This document shows, piece by piece, positions 41,040 to 50,126 of a stretch of DNA of 64,000 bases. Every line of letters begins with the position of its first letter. Position 1 is the first letter of the stretch. The stretch comes from Ectobius pallidus. Its lineage: Eukaryota; Arthropoda; Insecta; Blattodea; Ectobiidae. Location: NCBI GenBank assembly GCA_964059195.1, contig CAXKWD010000007.1, forward strand, positions 58,157,163-58,221,162, given 5' to 3'. The notes under the pieces are model-generated. The model did no database searches. It was not told the DNA's origin and saw only the letters and a program-made list of their open reading frames with translations. Made by a program: the position numbers and the translations under genes.

Positions 41040-42606
41040 TCACTTTTTAGGTGGACAATCTATTCCAAATAGTTCAAGACTATTCTTAAAGGAATTAACA
41101 ACGGTGTTGTTAAATTCACTACATATTGTATTACTTTATTATCCTGGAAGAAGTATAACAACCCATCTGTATACCTAAAACCTTATCTATTTTTGGGGGA
41201 ATCCCGGGGAAAACTGTATTAATGTAATGATAGGCAGCTGGTTTTACAGCACAATCGTCAATTTCTAAAGCTAAACCGTCATCATAAAACAGATATTATT
41301 CCTCTATACGTATTTACACCAGCTGTCAAAGAGTTGTTCCTTTTATCAAAAATAGGTGCAGGTTTAGAATAGCTGGGCAAAAGATTAAATGTTTAATGTT
41401 CAATGAGATACTGTTTAGTACCGATTATCATAACGATGTTGGAATTTGGATTTTGATAAACAGCTGTCACATTAAACTCCTCAGGTAAGTACTGTACCCA
41501 AGTGGGTATGAAAAAGGGACAGTTTATTTCCGTATCTACTAAATCTATAATCCATACCCATTCTCTATAAAAACGCATGTAATGCATTATTAACTACCAT
41601 AAATTTGTTAAGTTTTTCAGTTTACACAGGTTGGGAACAACACTCTGCACAGGTCTACCAGATTCATATTGAGGAGTTGATGATGGCGTAGGTAGAGTTG
41701 ATGATGGCGTAGGTAGAGTTGATGATGGCGTAGGTCGAGTTGATGATGGCGTACGTCGAGTTGATGAGGGTCTAGGCCGAGGTGTTGAAGACGGAAGCAG
41801 CGGTGGTGTTGGCTCAGGTTTAGATCGTGACGACGGAGGACAATATCGTTTTTTAGCTTCACCAAATTCACTAACTGTCAATTGGACTTGTGGATGATCA
41901 GGATGGTAAAATGTGTACAATATAGCGTCCTTATCGTTTACGTGTGGTATTCCCAGCGTGTGTCCAATTTCGTGAAGGAGTACTGATTACAGATTGTTGA
42001 CCTTTTTATCACCAGAGAAAGTCGTTTTCGTAGACCATTGGATGTTGTCGTTTATGGGAATTTCAAGAGGGTCACCACCAGCAGGATTGAAGGCATGCGC
42101 TAAAACATGTTCAGATTCCTCGAAAGTGTCTGAACAATTCATATCGTAAAGTTTAAATTTATGATACCCTCTCTGATTAGTTATTAAGATATCTGGTTTT
42201 ATTAAGTCTCTTGATAAAGTTAGGCCAGATATAGATGCCCATTTTTCAAAAGCCATATATGTTACGTCTATAGCCTTTTGGTCAAAGGTGATATAATTCC
42301 ATGTTAAGTGTGTTTTGTTCCTCTTTTTCACCTCTTCAGAGTGAGTTATATCTGAAACCATTAACGAGCTGTCCTCATTAAAGTCAAAATGACATTGTCT
42401 AAATTTGAAGATACATTAAGTTCATAATTAGCTTGAAACATGGCAAGAGCTTCTTCGAAAGGCTGTTTGTCTCGTAGTGTTTTGGTATTACACGACCGAT
42501 ATCCATACTTTAGATAATTAATTGCCATTTCTTGATCGTCATCAACCATCATAATCTCCGCCCAGCCACAAAGGGCAAGCGTTAAAACAGCTGCAAGCCG
42601 TAACAT
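41040..42606 (-). pseudogene. Intronless matrix metalloproteinase, inactivated
   Basis: MMPs are secreted zinc proteases that cut extracellular-matrix proteins. In order: signal peptide MLRLAAVLTLALCGWA (from Met 42606); prodomain with MAINYLKYGY; catalytic domain with THLTWNYITF and FEKWASISGLTL; the zinc site HEIGHTLGIPH (41978-41946), an exact HExxHxxGxxH, followed by a DAILY-T segment where the Met-turn is expected; a Pro/Ser/Thr-rich hinge coded by a 21-bp minisatellite; and hemopexin-like repeats (FYREWVWIIDL, FPGIPPKIDKVLGI) with a late Cys near 41055. Domain order and ~500-codon length suit a secreted MMP. Damage: a frameshift at ~42361 removes the cysteine-switch (PRCGxxD) position; stops at 41987-41989, 41594 and 41393; two frameshifts in the hemopexin part. 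No introns, unlike animal MMP genes. It is either a retrocopy or a virus-derived gene. The latter is favoured by the IAP-like neighbour but unproven. Confidence 0.85.
41677..41775. repeat. 21-bp minisatellite coding the MMP hinge
   Basis: GTTGATGATGGCGTAGGTAGA repeats about 4.5 times. On the minus strand it codes repeating PTPSST-type heptads linking the protease and hemopexin parts. Confidence 0.9.
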
Positions 42607-42658
42607 GTTAAAGAGATGGTCTTGTTCCACCAACATGGTCTAGGAAGTGATGCAGCCT

Positions 42659-42666
42659 CTTATATA
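42659..42666 (-). promoter_or_regulatory. TATA box upstream of MMP pseudogene
   Basis: TATATAAG on the minus strand. A start about 30 bp downstream would fall near 42634, after the upstream ATG at 42636 or very close to it. This supports the Met at 42606, which opens a clean signal peptide, as the true start. A retained proximal TATA box argues against a simple processed retrocopy. Confidence 0.55.
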
Positions 42667-42857
42667 CCCTGTCGATGACGTAAGCTGTTGTAATCGCCAC
42701 CTTCCCTCTCCATTTTCCTCTGATGCGTAGCAATTAACATATCTGCAGCCTGAAACCAAAGAAGTGTTGAGAAAAAGGAAATCTTATTTGGTTACCATAC
42801 GAAAACTTAACCATGTTATACTTTTGTGATGTCCGCTTAAATGTTACACAATTCGTG

Positions 42858-43187
42858 TCACATTTTCTGCTCCATATTCCCCTTCAGATGATTGGCAGGA
42901 ATTAAACAAGTTGTGAAATGTTCCTCTCCTGTGCACACTTCCTCGTGGTGATTGAAATTATGGTCAAACATCCGTCGCTGACCAGCAATCATTTTGTTTG
43001 ACCGCCCGGAGGGAAACACCTGAACTAATTCCTCTTGAATTTGGTAATTCCCTTTGATTCTGGTAAATTTAAAGGGATGAATCACCACCTTGATAAGAAA
43101 ACCTCTGTTGTCATACTCACGATAGGTGATAGGTTGCTCCTCGCTTACCAACATTGCCAACGTTCCATCGTACCTGGTCGTTTTACG
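42858..43187 (-). CDS. Unrecognised ORF between MMP and BIR pseudogenes
   Basis: About 110 codons after the AT microsatellite: KACCVRKTTRYDGTLAMLV, PITYREYDNRGFLIKVVIHP, IQEELVQVFPSGRSNKM, then EEVCTGEEHFTTCLIPANHL and a stop at 42858. Mixed charged and hydrophobic composition with four Cys. No signal peptide or transmembrane helix is seen in this part. The longer frame starting in the (AT)n tract gives an artificial IYIYIY run, so the true N-terminus is unknown. Same strand as its neighbours and 220 bp upstream of the MMP TATA box. Unlike its neighbours it has no stop. I do not recognise the family. It could be part of the same imported segment. Confidence 0.45.
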   Translation of the reverse strand, partial: RKTTRYDGTLAMLVSEEQPITYREYDNRGFLIKVVIHPFKFTRIKGNYQIQEELVQVFPSGRSNKMIAGQRRMFDHNFNHHEEVCTGEEHFTTCLIPANHLKGNMEQKM

Positions 43188-43199
43188 AACGCAACAAGC

Positions 43200-43202
<3 letters not shown>

Positions 43203-43231
<29 letters not shown>
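43203..43231. repeat. (AT)n microsatellite
   Basis: Fourteen AT dinucleotides. Confidence 0.95.
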
Positions 43232-43233
<2 letters not shown>

Positions 43234-43259
43234 CTGGCAAGGGGAAAAGAAACCTTCAC

Positions 43260-43680
43260 GACCTTGTTACAAGAATAAAACTACGCCACAAAACCTTTAT
43301 GCACAGTTATGGCCATGTGTAATCTCTTTCATGACGCATGATCATTATCATACTCGTTCAAGGTTAGTTATATTTTAGTGCATTAAAGCTTTAACTTCAT
43401 TGGCTAGAATCCGAATGAAATGTTTGTCATTTCACTAAGCTGACAGATAACTTTTGTCTTGGTTTAACATTTCCCTCAGGTTCACCTACAGTATTATAAA
43501 ATAATACGAGAAAGACATATAAACTGTAAATAATCAAATTTTCGTATGCATTAATCATATCTTACATGTCATACTTGTAGTGTCATGAATATGTGTCATT
43601 GGTACAAGATAACAAGGTGATGTCAGCAAGACATGTTTGAACAGGCCTCACTCAGAAAGGATTACAACACAAGTTGAAAT
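43260..43680. other. No recognisable gene
   Basis: AT-rich spacer between the unrecognised ORF and the BIR remnant. A possible promoter for the ORF cannot be defined. Confidence 0.4.
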
Positions 43681-43682
43681 AT

Positions 43683-43920
43683 TTACAATACAGTTTTATT
43701 TAAGTTTTCTTTCAAAAATGTACATAATTGTGAGGAACGTTCGTTGTCCCTCCGAGGTTCATATCCCTCATCCCATTGTCCAAGTTGAACCTTGCAAAAA
43801 GCACAACGAATAGTATGATCGTGTCCCGTGTAATAAAATCCCTCGGAGGTCTAAAGCGTTGGAATCACCAAAGACAGTCCATCTTCCATATGTTTTCAAA
43901 CGATCACTTTCCTTTTTCAT
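43683..43920 (-). pseudogene. Single-BIR (IAP-like) gene remnant
   Basis: BIR domains bind zinc and, in IAP proteins, caspases or their regulators, blocking apoptosis. From Met 43920: an Arg-rich start with RLKTYGRW (domain opening). A frameshift near 43845 follows, after which the neighbouring frame reads GFYYTG and RCAFC, giving the first two zinc Cys. W and G of the WxxG segment follow; at the zinc His position there is Asn; a later Cys is present. The frame ends at TAA 43685-43683, with AATAAA at 43695-43700. No RING domain and no intron. The frameshift and lost zinc ligand mean it cannot fold as a normal BIR. It could be a host IAP fragment, but the neighbouring intronless MMP suggests a shared viral origin. 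Confidence 0.75.
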
Positions 43921-44149
43921 ATTGAGAACACATCAGGATGTACGAGGACAAGCGTTCGAAGACATGATGACGTTTCTTCTTCACCTTCTGATCTTCAGTT
44001 GTTTCAAGATGACTATGTAGATGCGATGAAAAGGAATATAAATTTGAACAAAAACAGATAATTGGGTTGACAAGGCTTTGTCTAATACTTCTTGTAATCT
44101 AATATAAACGTGTTGAAACATGAAAGGCTCGGGATAGATGAGTACAAAA

Positions 44150-46520
44150 CAAGTATGATTATGTCCAGTCGACAGAGGATATGAAGTCGTTTAGCCTATA
44201 CATGAAAAATGTGAAAAAAGTTTATACATATTACAAAACGATATGACAAAGACAACTCTAAAACATGCGGTTTTCAAACAAGTTGACTGTAAACTTTCAA
44301 AGCAACGGAAAAGAGCATATTAAACAAAGCGAATATCTACATGTTAAGCTAGAGAGGAAAATAAGGTCAAGTTATGCATAAAGATTGAAAAATATTAAAT
44401 AAATCCCCAACTTATGATTGTATTTGCCCAATTGTTAGAGGAAATAAAGTAATTTATACAATTAAAATGTGAAATGCTTACCTAATTCTAAACAATATTA
44501 CAAAGAGAATTCTAGAAGCATAAAGATTTCAAACAAATTGACTGTAAACTATCCAAGTAAACGGAAAAAGTCATTTGTAAACAAAGAAAATATTTAGAAA
44601 TGTCTAGCTAGAGTTGAAAATAAGGTCAAGTTATGCATAAAAATTGAAAAATTATTAAATAAATTATCAACTTATGATGGAACTTGTCCAATTGACAGAG
44701 GAAATAAATTCATTTATACAACTAAAATGTGAAATGTTTACTGAATTCTAAAATAGTACAGACAACTCCTATAGTCTTAACAACTCAAACAACGTGGATG
44801 TAAATTAACAAAGAAATAGGAAAAAAATAATGAGAATATTTAGAACATGTCTAGCTGGGGAGGAAAATAATGTTAATTTTACGTAAAAAATTGAAATATT
44901 ATGAAATAAACCACAAATCATGATTGAACATGTCCATTGACACAGGAAATGAAGTCATTTGTACATTTAAAATTACTAAAAGTACACCTCTCACTAAACA
45001 AAATGACAGGTTATTCCAAAAGCCTTATCAATTCACATAATCTTCTTGTCAACTATCAAAGAAATAGGGGAAAAACATTAAACAAAAGAGAACATTTAGA
45101 ACATGTATAGCTAGAGAAAGAAAATAATGTCAGTTGTGCGTAAAAATTAAAAAATTACGAAATAAATCCACAACTTATGATTGAACTTGAAAGCATGACA
45201 GGAAATAAAGTAATTGATACATTTAAATTGTGAAATTTTTACCTATTACTAAACAATACAACAGAGGCAAATCTAATAGTCTTTTAACAATTCAAACAAG
45301 TGGATGTAAATTAACAAAGAAATAGAGAAAATAATGTCAGTTGGGCATGCAAAATTGAAAATTTAAAAAAAAATCCACACACAATGATTGAGCATGTCTA
45401 ATTGACAGACGATAGAAAGTTATTTATGCATTTAAAATGTGAAATGTTTGCGTATTGCTGAACAATAGGACTAAAACAACAAAAAGAGACTTAACAATTG
45501 AAACAAGCACAAAAAATGAAAATTACATACAAAATCCTCAAATCATGATTGAATATATCCAATTGACAGACGAAATGAAGACATTTATTATTTTAAATGT
45601 GAAGTGTTTACCTACTTCTAAACAATAGTACAAAAACAACTCCAATAGTCTTAACAATTCAAACAATGTGGATGTAAATTCTCAAATAAATAGTTAAAAG
45701 CATATAAACAAATAGAATATTTAAAATATGTCTAGTTGGAGAGGAAAATAATGTACATTTTGCGTAAAAATTTGAGAATTATGAAATAAATTCACAAATC
45801 ATGATTGAACATATCCATCGACACAGGAAATGAAGTCATTTATACATCAAAAATTACGATATGTACACCTCTCACTAAACAAAATAACATAAGCTATTCC
45901 AAAAGCCTTATCAATTCAAACAATTTTGTTGTCAACTATCAAAGAAATAGGGGAAAAACATTAAACAAAAGAGAACATTTAGAACATGTCCAGCTAGAGA
46001 GAAAAATGTCAATCGTGCATTAAAAAAATTACGAAAAAATCCACAATTTATGGTTGAACTTGAACGCATGACAGGAAATAAAGTAATTGATACACTTAAA
46101 TTGTGAAATTTTATCTATTTCTAAACAGAACGACAGAGGCATCTGTAATATCCTTAATAATTCAAACAAGGTGGATGTCAATCAACAAAGAAATAGGGAA
46201 AATTATCTGTAAACAAAATGAATATATGAAGAATATGTTTAACTAGAGATGAAAATGTCAGTTGTGCATAAAAATAAAGATTACGTAAAAAATCCACAAA
46301 TCATGATCTGGCAGGAGAAGAACATATTGTCAATTGTATTAAAAAAATGTTGAAAAATTAATAAATTAATCCACAAATCATGATTGAACATACCCATCGA
46401 CGGACGAAATTAAGTCATTTATACTTTGAAGTTACGAAAAGTACACCTTTCACTAAAGAAAATGACATAGGCTATTCCAAAAGCCTTATCAATTAAAAAA
46501 TCTGGTTGTCATCTATGAAA
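44150..46520. repeat. AT-rich tandem array, ~250-bp unit, ~875-bp higher order
   Basis: Ten diverged copies keyed by GACAGAGGAAATxAAGTxATTTATACA (starts near 44166, 44430, 44692, 44936, 45187, 45400, 45555, 45811, 46060, 46388). They are followed by CTAAACAAxA, TTAACAATTCAAACAA, AACAAAGAAATAGG and ATGTCTAGCTAGAG segments. 44930-45240 and 45805-46115 are closer to each other, giving an ~875-bp period. No coding capacity. Confidence 0.85.
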
Positions 46521-47377
46521 ATAAGATTTAGATAGGTAAAACAGACAAATAAACTGAACATTGATAACAAAGAGCTCTACATTAATTATCATCCTCATTT
46601 TCCATAGTTCATTGCTAGATTGCTAGATGTAAGGTTATTTTATACCCGCAGTTAATCTGTGGTTAGATGTTTACTTTCTATTACTATCTCATCTATATTT
46701 TTTGTTTTATTTAAAAGTGTTTAATGAGTAGTGTCTTGTAACCGTTGTGTCATGTAAACGTATATCAATATTGTTTCTCCCTTTCGCATAGTGCTACGCC
46801 ATGTTACGACATTCACTTGTTCGAGTTGTGTAGAGCAACACAGAGCTGTCACTTGCTTCTGCTTGCTTATAATTGGATTTCATTAAATTCTTGATCATGC
46901 TCATTTACGATATGCTATTGAGGATCTGGGCATGGATCTGAACACTTGAATATTGTAGACACTTCGGTACATGAATGCAATATTTTTCATTCACTCGTCC
47001 GGAAATTATTTTGAAAATGCCTTTTACTTAGGCCTAGTATGAAAATTTCCAAATATCACACGGAGCTCTCACCGAAATTGTGTAGCTTATAATTTATTGC
47101 GATACATCCACTAATGCCTACATTATTTTGTGTTGTTTGAACTTATCGAGTGTTTTGTTTAAAAATGGCAAGTATTTTCTTTGTTCGAATTTTTAGTAAT
47201 TTTTGGCTGTAGAAAGCTTGGACATTCTACCATGATGTCATGATCGCCCTCCATTGGCTATCGACGTCATCATTAACGCTTTTCACCTAGTCGGATTTTA
47301 GATGTCATTAGTGCTACTACGACGCAATTTCAGATTATGCAAATTATTAAGACGCGATTACTCCTGATATAAAAGGA
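46521..47377. other. No recognisable gene
   Basis: AT-rich, with one TAGGCCTA (47033-47040). No ORF or RNA gene seen. Confidence 0.4.
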
Positions 47378-47386
47378 AATTTGTCC

Positions 47387-47521
47387 AGAGGCGCCGACTT
47401 GGAAATATTTCTGGGGGGCAAGAACTGGATTTTCAGTAGCTATACATAGGCCTTACATGATAAAATCTTAAGTCTTGGGGGGGGCAGAAAGTACCTTGCC
47501 CCCCCTAAGTCGGCGCCTATG
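47387..47521. mobile_element. 135-bp MULE-like MITE
   Basis: The ends AGAGGCGCCGACTT and AAGTCGGCGCCTAT are near inverses. A 9-bp duplication AATTTGTCC (47378-47386 and 47522-47530) flanks it. A 9-bp duplication with GC-rich short TIRs suits Mutator-like (MULE) MITEs. Confidence 0.8.
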
Positions 47522-47584
47522 AATTTGTCCCTCAAGCAGTCGAGTCTACCTATTTTACCTACAGGGTCAAGACGGCCGATTGAC

Positions 47585-47865
47585 GTCCATGTGATGGCCC
47601 ATTACTTCTTTGTCACAATGCAGTTTCATCATTAACTCGCATTCAACCGTGCGACGCCGTATAGGCACGCACAGAATATAACTTCCAATTTCTTCAATCA
47701 GCACGTGTGATTTTTACGTCCGTGTGATGCCCATTGCATCCACCTTTCTTTGTCACAATGCAGTTTCATCAGTAACTCGCATCATGTCCAACCATGCAAC
47801 ACAGTGTGTAGCCATGCACATAACATAACTTGCAAGCTCTTCAATCAACACGTGTGGTTAGTAAT
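47585..47865. repeat. ~135-bp direct duplication
   Basis: Two adjacent copies share CACAATGCAGTTTCATCA, TAACTCGCAT and CTTCAATCAxCACGTGTG. No gene. Confidence 0.8.
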
Positions 47866-47989
47866 CTACGGTTTTCGGTCACATCCTATTTCTACATTGT
47901 CAAATTTACTTCTGTGATATGTGACCCCAGCTTAAGCATTAGCCTACTTAACCGTTAAACTTCATTTGTAGTGCAGTCCAGCATGTTGA

Positions 47990-48670
47990 CAGTCACATAT
48001 TCACACATAACCTAAAAATAGTTTAACGCTCTACAATAAAGTTTTAAAGAAAACGAAGATTAATTAATATAACTATTGTACAGTAAGTTCAATCGTCTTC
48101 AAATATTGAACTCACTATTAAGAAAATATTGAACTTAAGTTAAAACGAATCTAAATATTGCTTAATAGCAACCTCACTTTTAATATAACTTTGATTACTA
48201 TAGCCATTATAGCAAGTTCTATATTCTCTAAATATTGAACATTGCTTATTAACAAACATATTTTTAATTAATTTTGAAAATATTTTATATTTGAGATAAA
48301 CGAATAATTATATTTTATCTACATATGCTGTTCTGTACATAATTTTAATTAGCACAACTTAACTTATTATTGAATATTAAATAAAGTTAGATTAATTTGA
48401 ACATTGTTTAATTGCTATTATATTACCCGTGAAATTTATTATTTCTAACCTAACTTAGCATGTCTCAATAAGTCTAATAAAACTGGAAGTTCAATATTCC
48501 TCAAATACTGATTGACTAAAATAATTCATTAATAAAGAAAACATGAAGTTAGGTTAGAATGAAATTTTAAAGTTTGATTATTAACAAATTTCATGTTGAT
48601 TATTCTTGATAATATTATATTCCAGATGGACAATTAATTGTATTCTGTATATGTATGCTGCTCTATATAT
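47990..48670. repeat. AT-rich region, paralogous to 49640-49970
   Basis: The block with TTTGAACATTG, CTAACCTAACTTAG and AAGTCTAAxAAACTG occurs here (48390-48490) and again, diverged, at 49690-49795 on the other side of the LTR. Non-coding. Confidence 0.6.
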
Positions 48671-49626
48671 TGTAACAAGTGCTCGTCGGGGTTCAAAATC
48701 AGAACACCGAGTTTATAATTGAAGGATGGAGGTTTCTTTATTTCCTACAACAATTGTCGATACAGTCAGAAAACTCCAGACTATTCGCCAGTTCACTGTC
48801 CTGTTCAGTGCTCACTCTCACTGTGCTCAGTCCTAATTACAGCACTGTTCCGTTCGCACACACTATGCGGACTCCCAGTCGAGACAATTCCACGTCGCGC
48901 CGGTCAACTCCACAGTCCTCGCTGCCGCTGTACGATCCACCCGTCGCGCAGAGCTCCCCGGGACGGCACTGCCTCAGCCCAGATCAGCTCACCAGCTCTT
49001 CCGTTCACTAGTTCCTCCGTTCACCCTTCTTTCCGGTCACTAGTTCCCCGTTGACTAGGTCTTCCGCTCGCGGGTCCCTCCGGTCACACTAGTCTCTACG
49101 GTCACCGGCTCTTCAGCTCCCCAAGTCACACTCACTTGAGGCCGCGCTGATCAGTCCTCTCCGTCCAGCTCACCCTCTGACGCTGACGCTCGCCGCTACT
49201 CACGGACTGCCTCTCGCTGACTCTGACTCTTCACGGACTCTTCACTGTACTGAACTGAACTCACTGTTACCCTCATTCATTCACTGACTGTGACTTGCTG
49301 ACTGACTCTCCGCTCGCTCGCGGCCCTATATATAGGGCCGACGAATATTCCAGAGCCGACGTCTCGGAAGTTCCCCGCCCGCGCATGGTCTAGAATGTCC
49401 GCGCGGTGCGCCGTCACAGCCCTTAGCGCGTGGCTCCACCTCTGGCACCTCCCACGAGCGCGCACCGTCACTCACCGCGCCGTACCAGGGAGTAGGCCGC
49501 ACCGTCGGCGCGCGGCTCCAATCAGCAATAAGAGGGCCGTCCCTTTCTGGATGTCTCCAATTCTAGCGCTTTCCAGCCGAGTCCTTCTATCAATTTCTGG
49601 GCGATTCTTTTCTGGGCTTTGTGACA
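48671..49626 (-). mobile_element. Solo LTR, GC-rich
   Basis: On the plus strand TGTAACAAG...TTTGTGACA, i.e. TG...CA ends, flanked by ATAT (48667-48670 and 49627-49630; weak, as the area is AT-repeat). On the minus strand it has a TATA box within the palindrome GGCCCTATATATAGGGCC (49321-49338), a GAGTCAGTCAG start-like region just after it, and AATAAA near 48740, the expected U3-R-U5 order. No internal retroelement sequence adjoins it. The strongly GC-rich U3 contrasts with its AT-rich surroundings. Confidence 0.7.
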
Positions 49627-49977
49627 ATATATATATATTATTTTTTTGTTTGTTGAATGACATAACTTAATTAGACAAGAAGTAAAGTTAGAATAAATTT
49701 GAACATTGGTTTAAGGCTAATATATTATTAATGAAAAAATATATTACTTTTAACCTAACTTAGTATTTATTGACAAGTCTAAAAACTGTAAGAAAAGCAA
49801 GCAATCTTCAATTAAAACTTCATTATCGTTGGATTCAAGAAATATATGGTGTTTTTTAAGAATACTAGTGTATAGGTGGAAATCTTACCATATAACTTGA
49901 TTTATACTATACTAGTTGAAATTTCTTACATTAAGCTTCATAATGAAGTTTATTAATAACAAATAGACTTGTCAGAT

Positions 49978-50031
49978 GCCGAACAGGTTTTCAAAATCAG
50001 AAGAAACTAAGGTTCTTAAGGCTATTTCGGT
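49978..50031 (+). pseudogene. BEL/Pao gag N-terminus, left of LINE insertion
   Basis: ATG at 49978 opens a frame (MPNRFSKSEETKVLKAISVA) that continues in phase across the LINE's target duplication into 55307, with one stop. So it is the start of the same gag. Confidence 0.55.
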
Positions 50032-50126
50032 TGCCTAAAGCTTTTTTTTTCTTTTTTTTTATAGAAAGGGTGGGCATTTTGCCCTATGCACCGCGACTAT
50101 TGGTGATCTATTGCGCGCCCCTAGCT

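Noticed and set aside
41617..41871. 84-aa HHQLDLRHHQLYLRHH repeat ORF
   Set aside because: Alternative frame of the 21-bp minisatellite that codes the MMP hinge.
44150..46520. CRISPR-like array
   Set aside because: Units are ~250 bp, diverged and without short identical repeats and unique spacers; and the genome is eukaryotic.
48679..49670. Ser/Pro/Arg-rich ORFs in the GC-rich block
   Set aside because: Stop-poor GC-rich LTR DNA; frames overlap on both strands without domain patterns.
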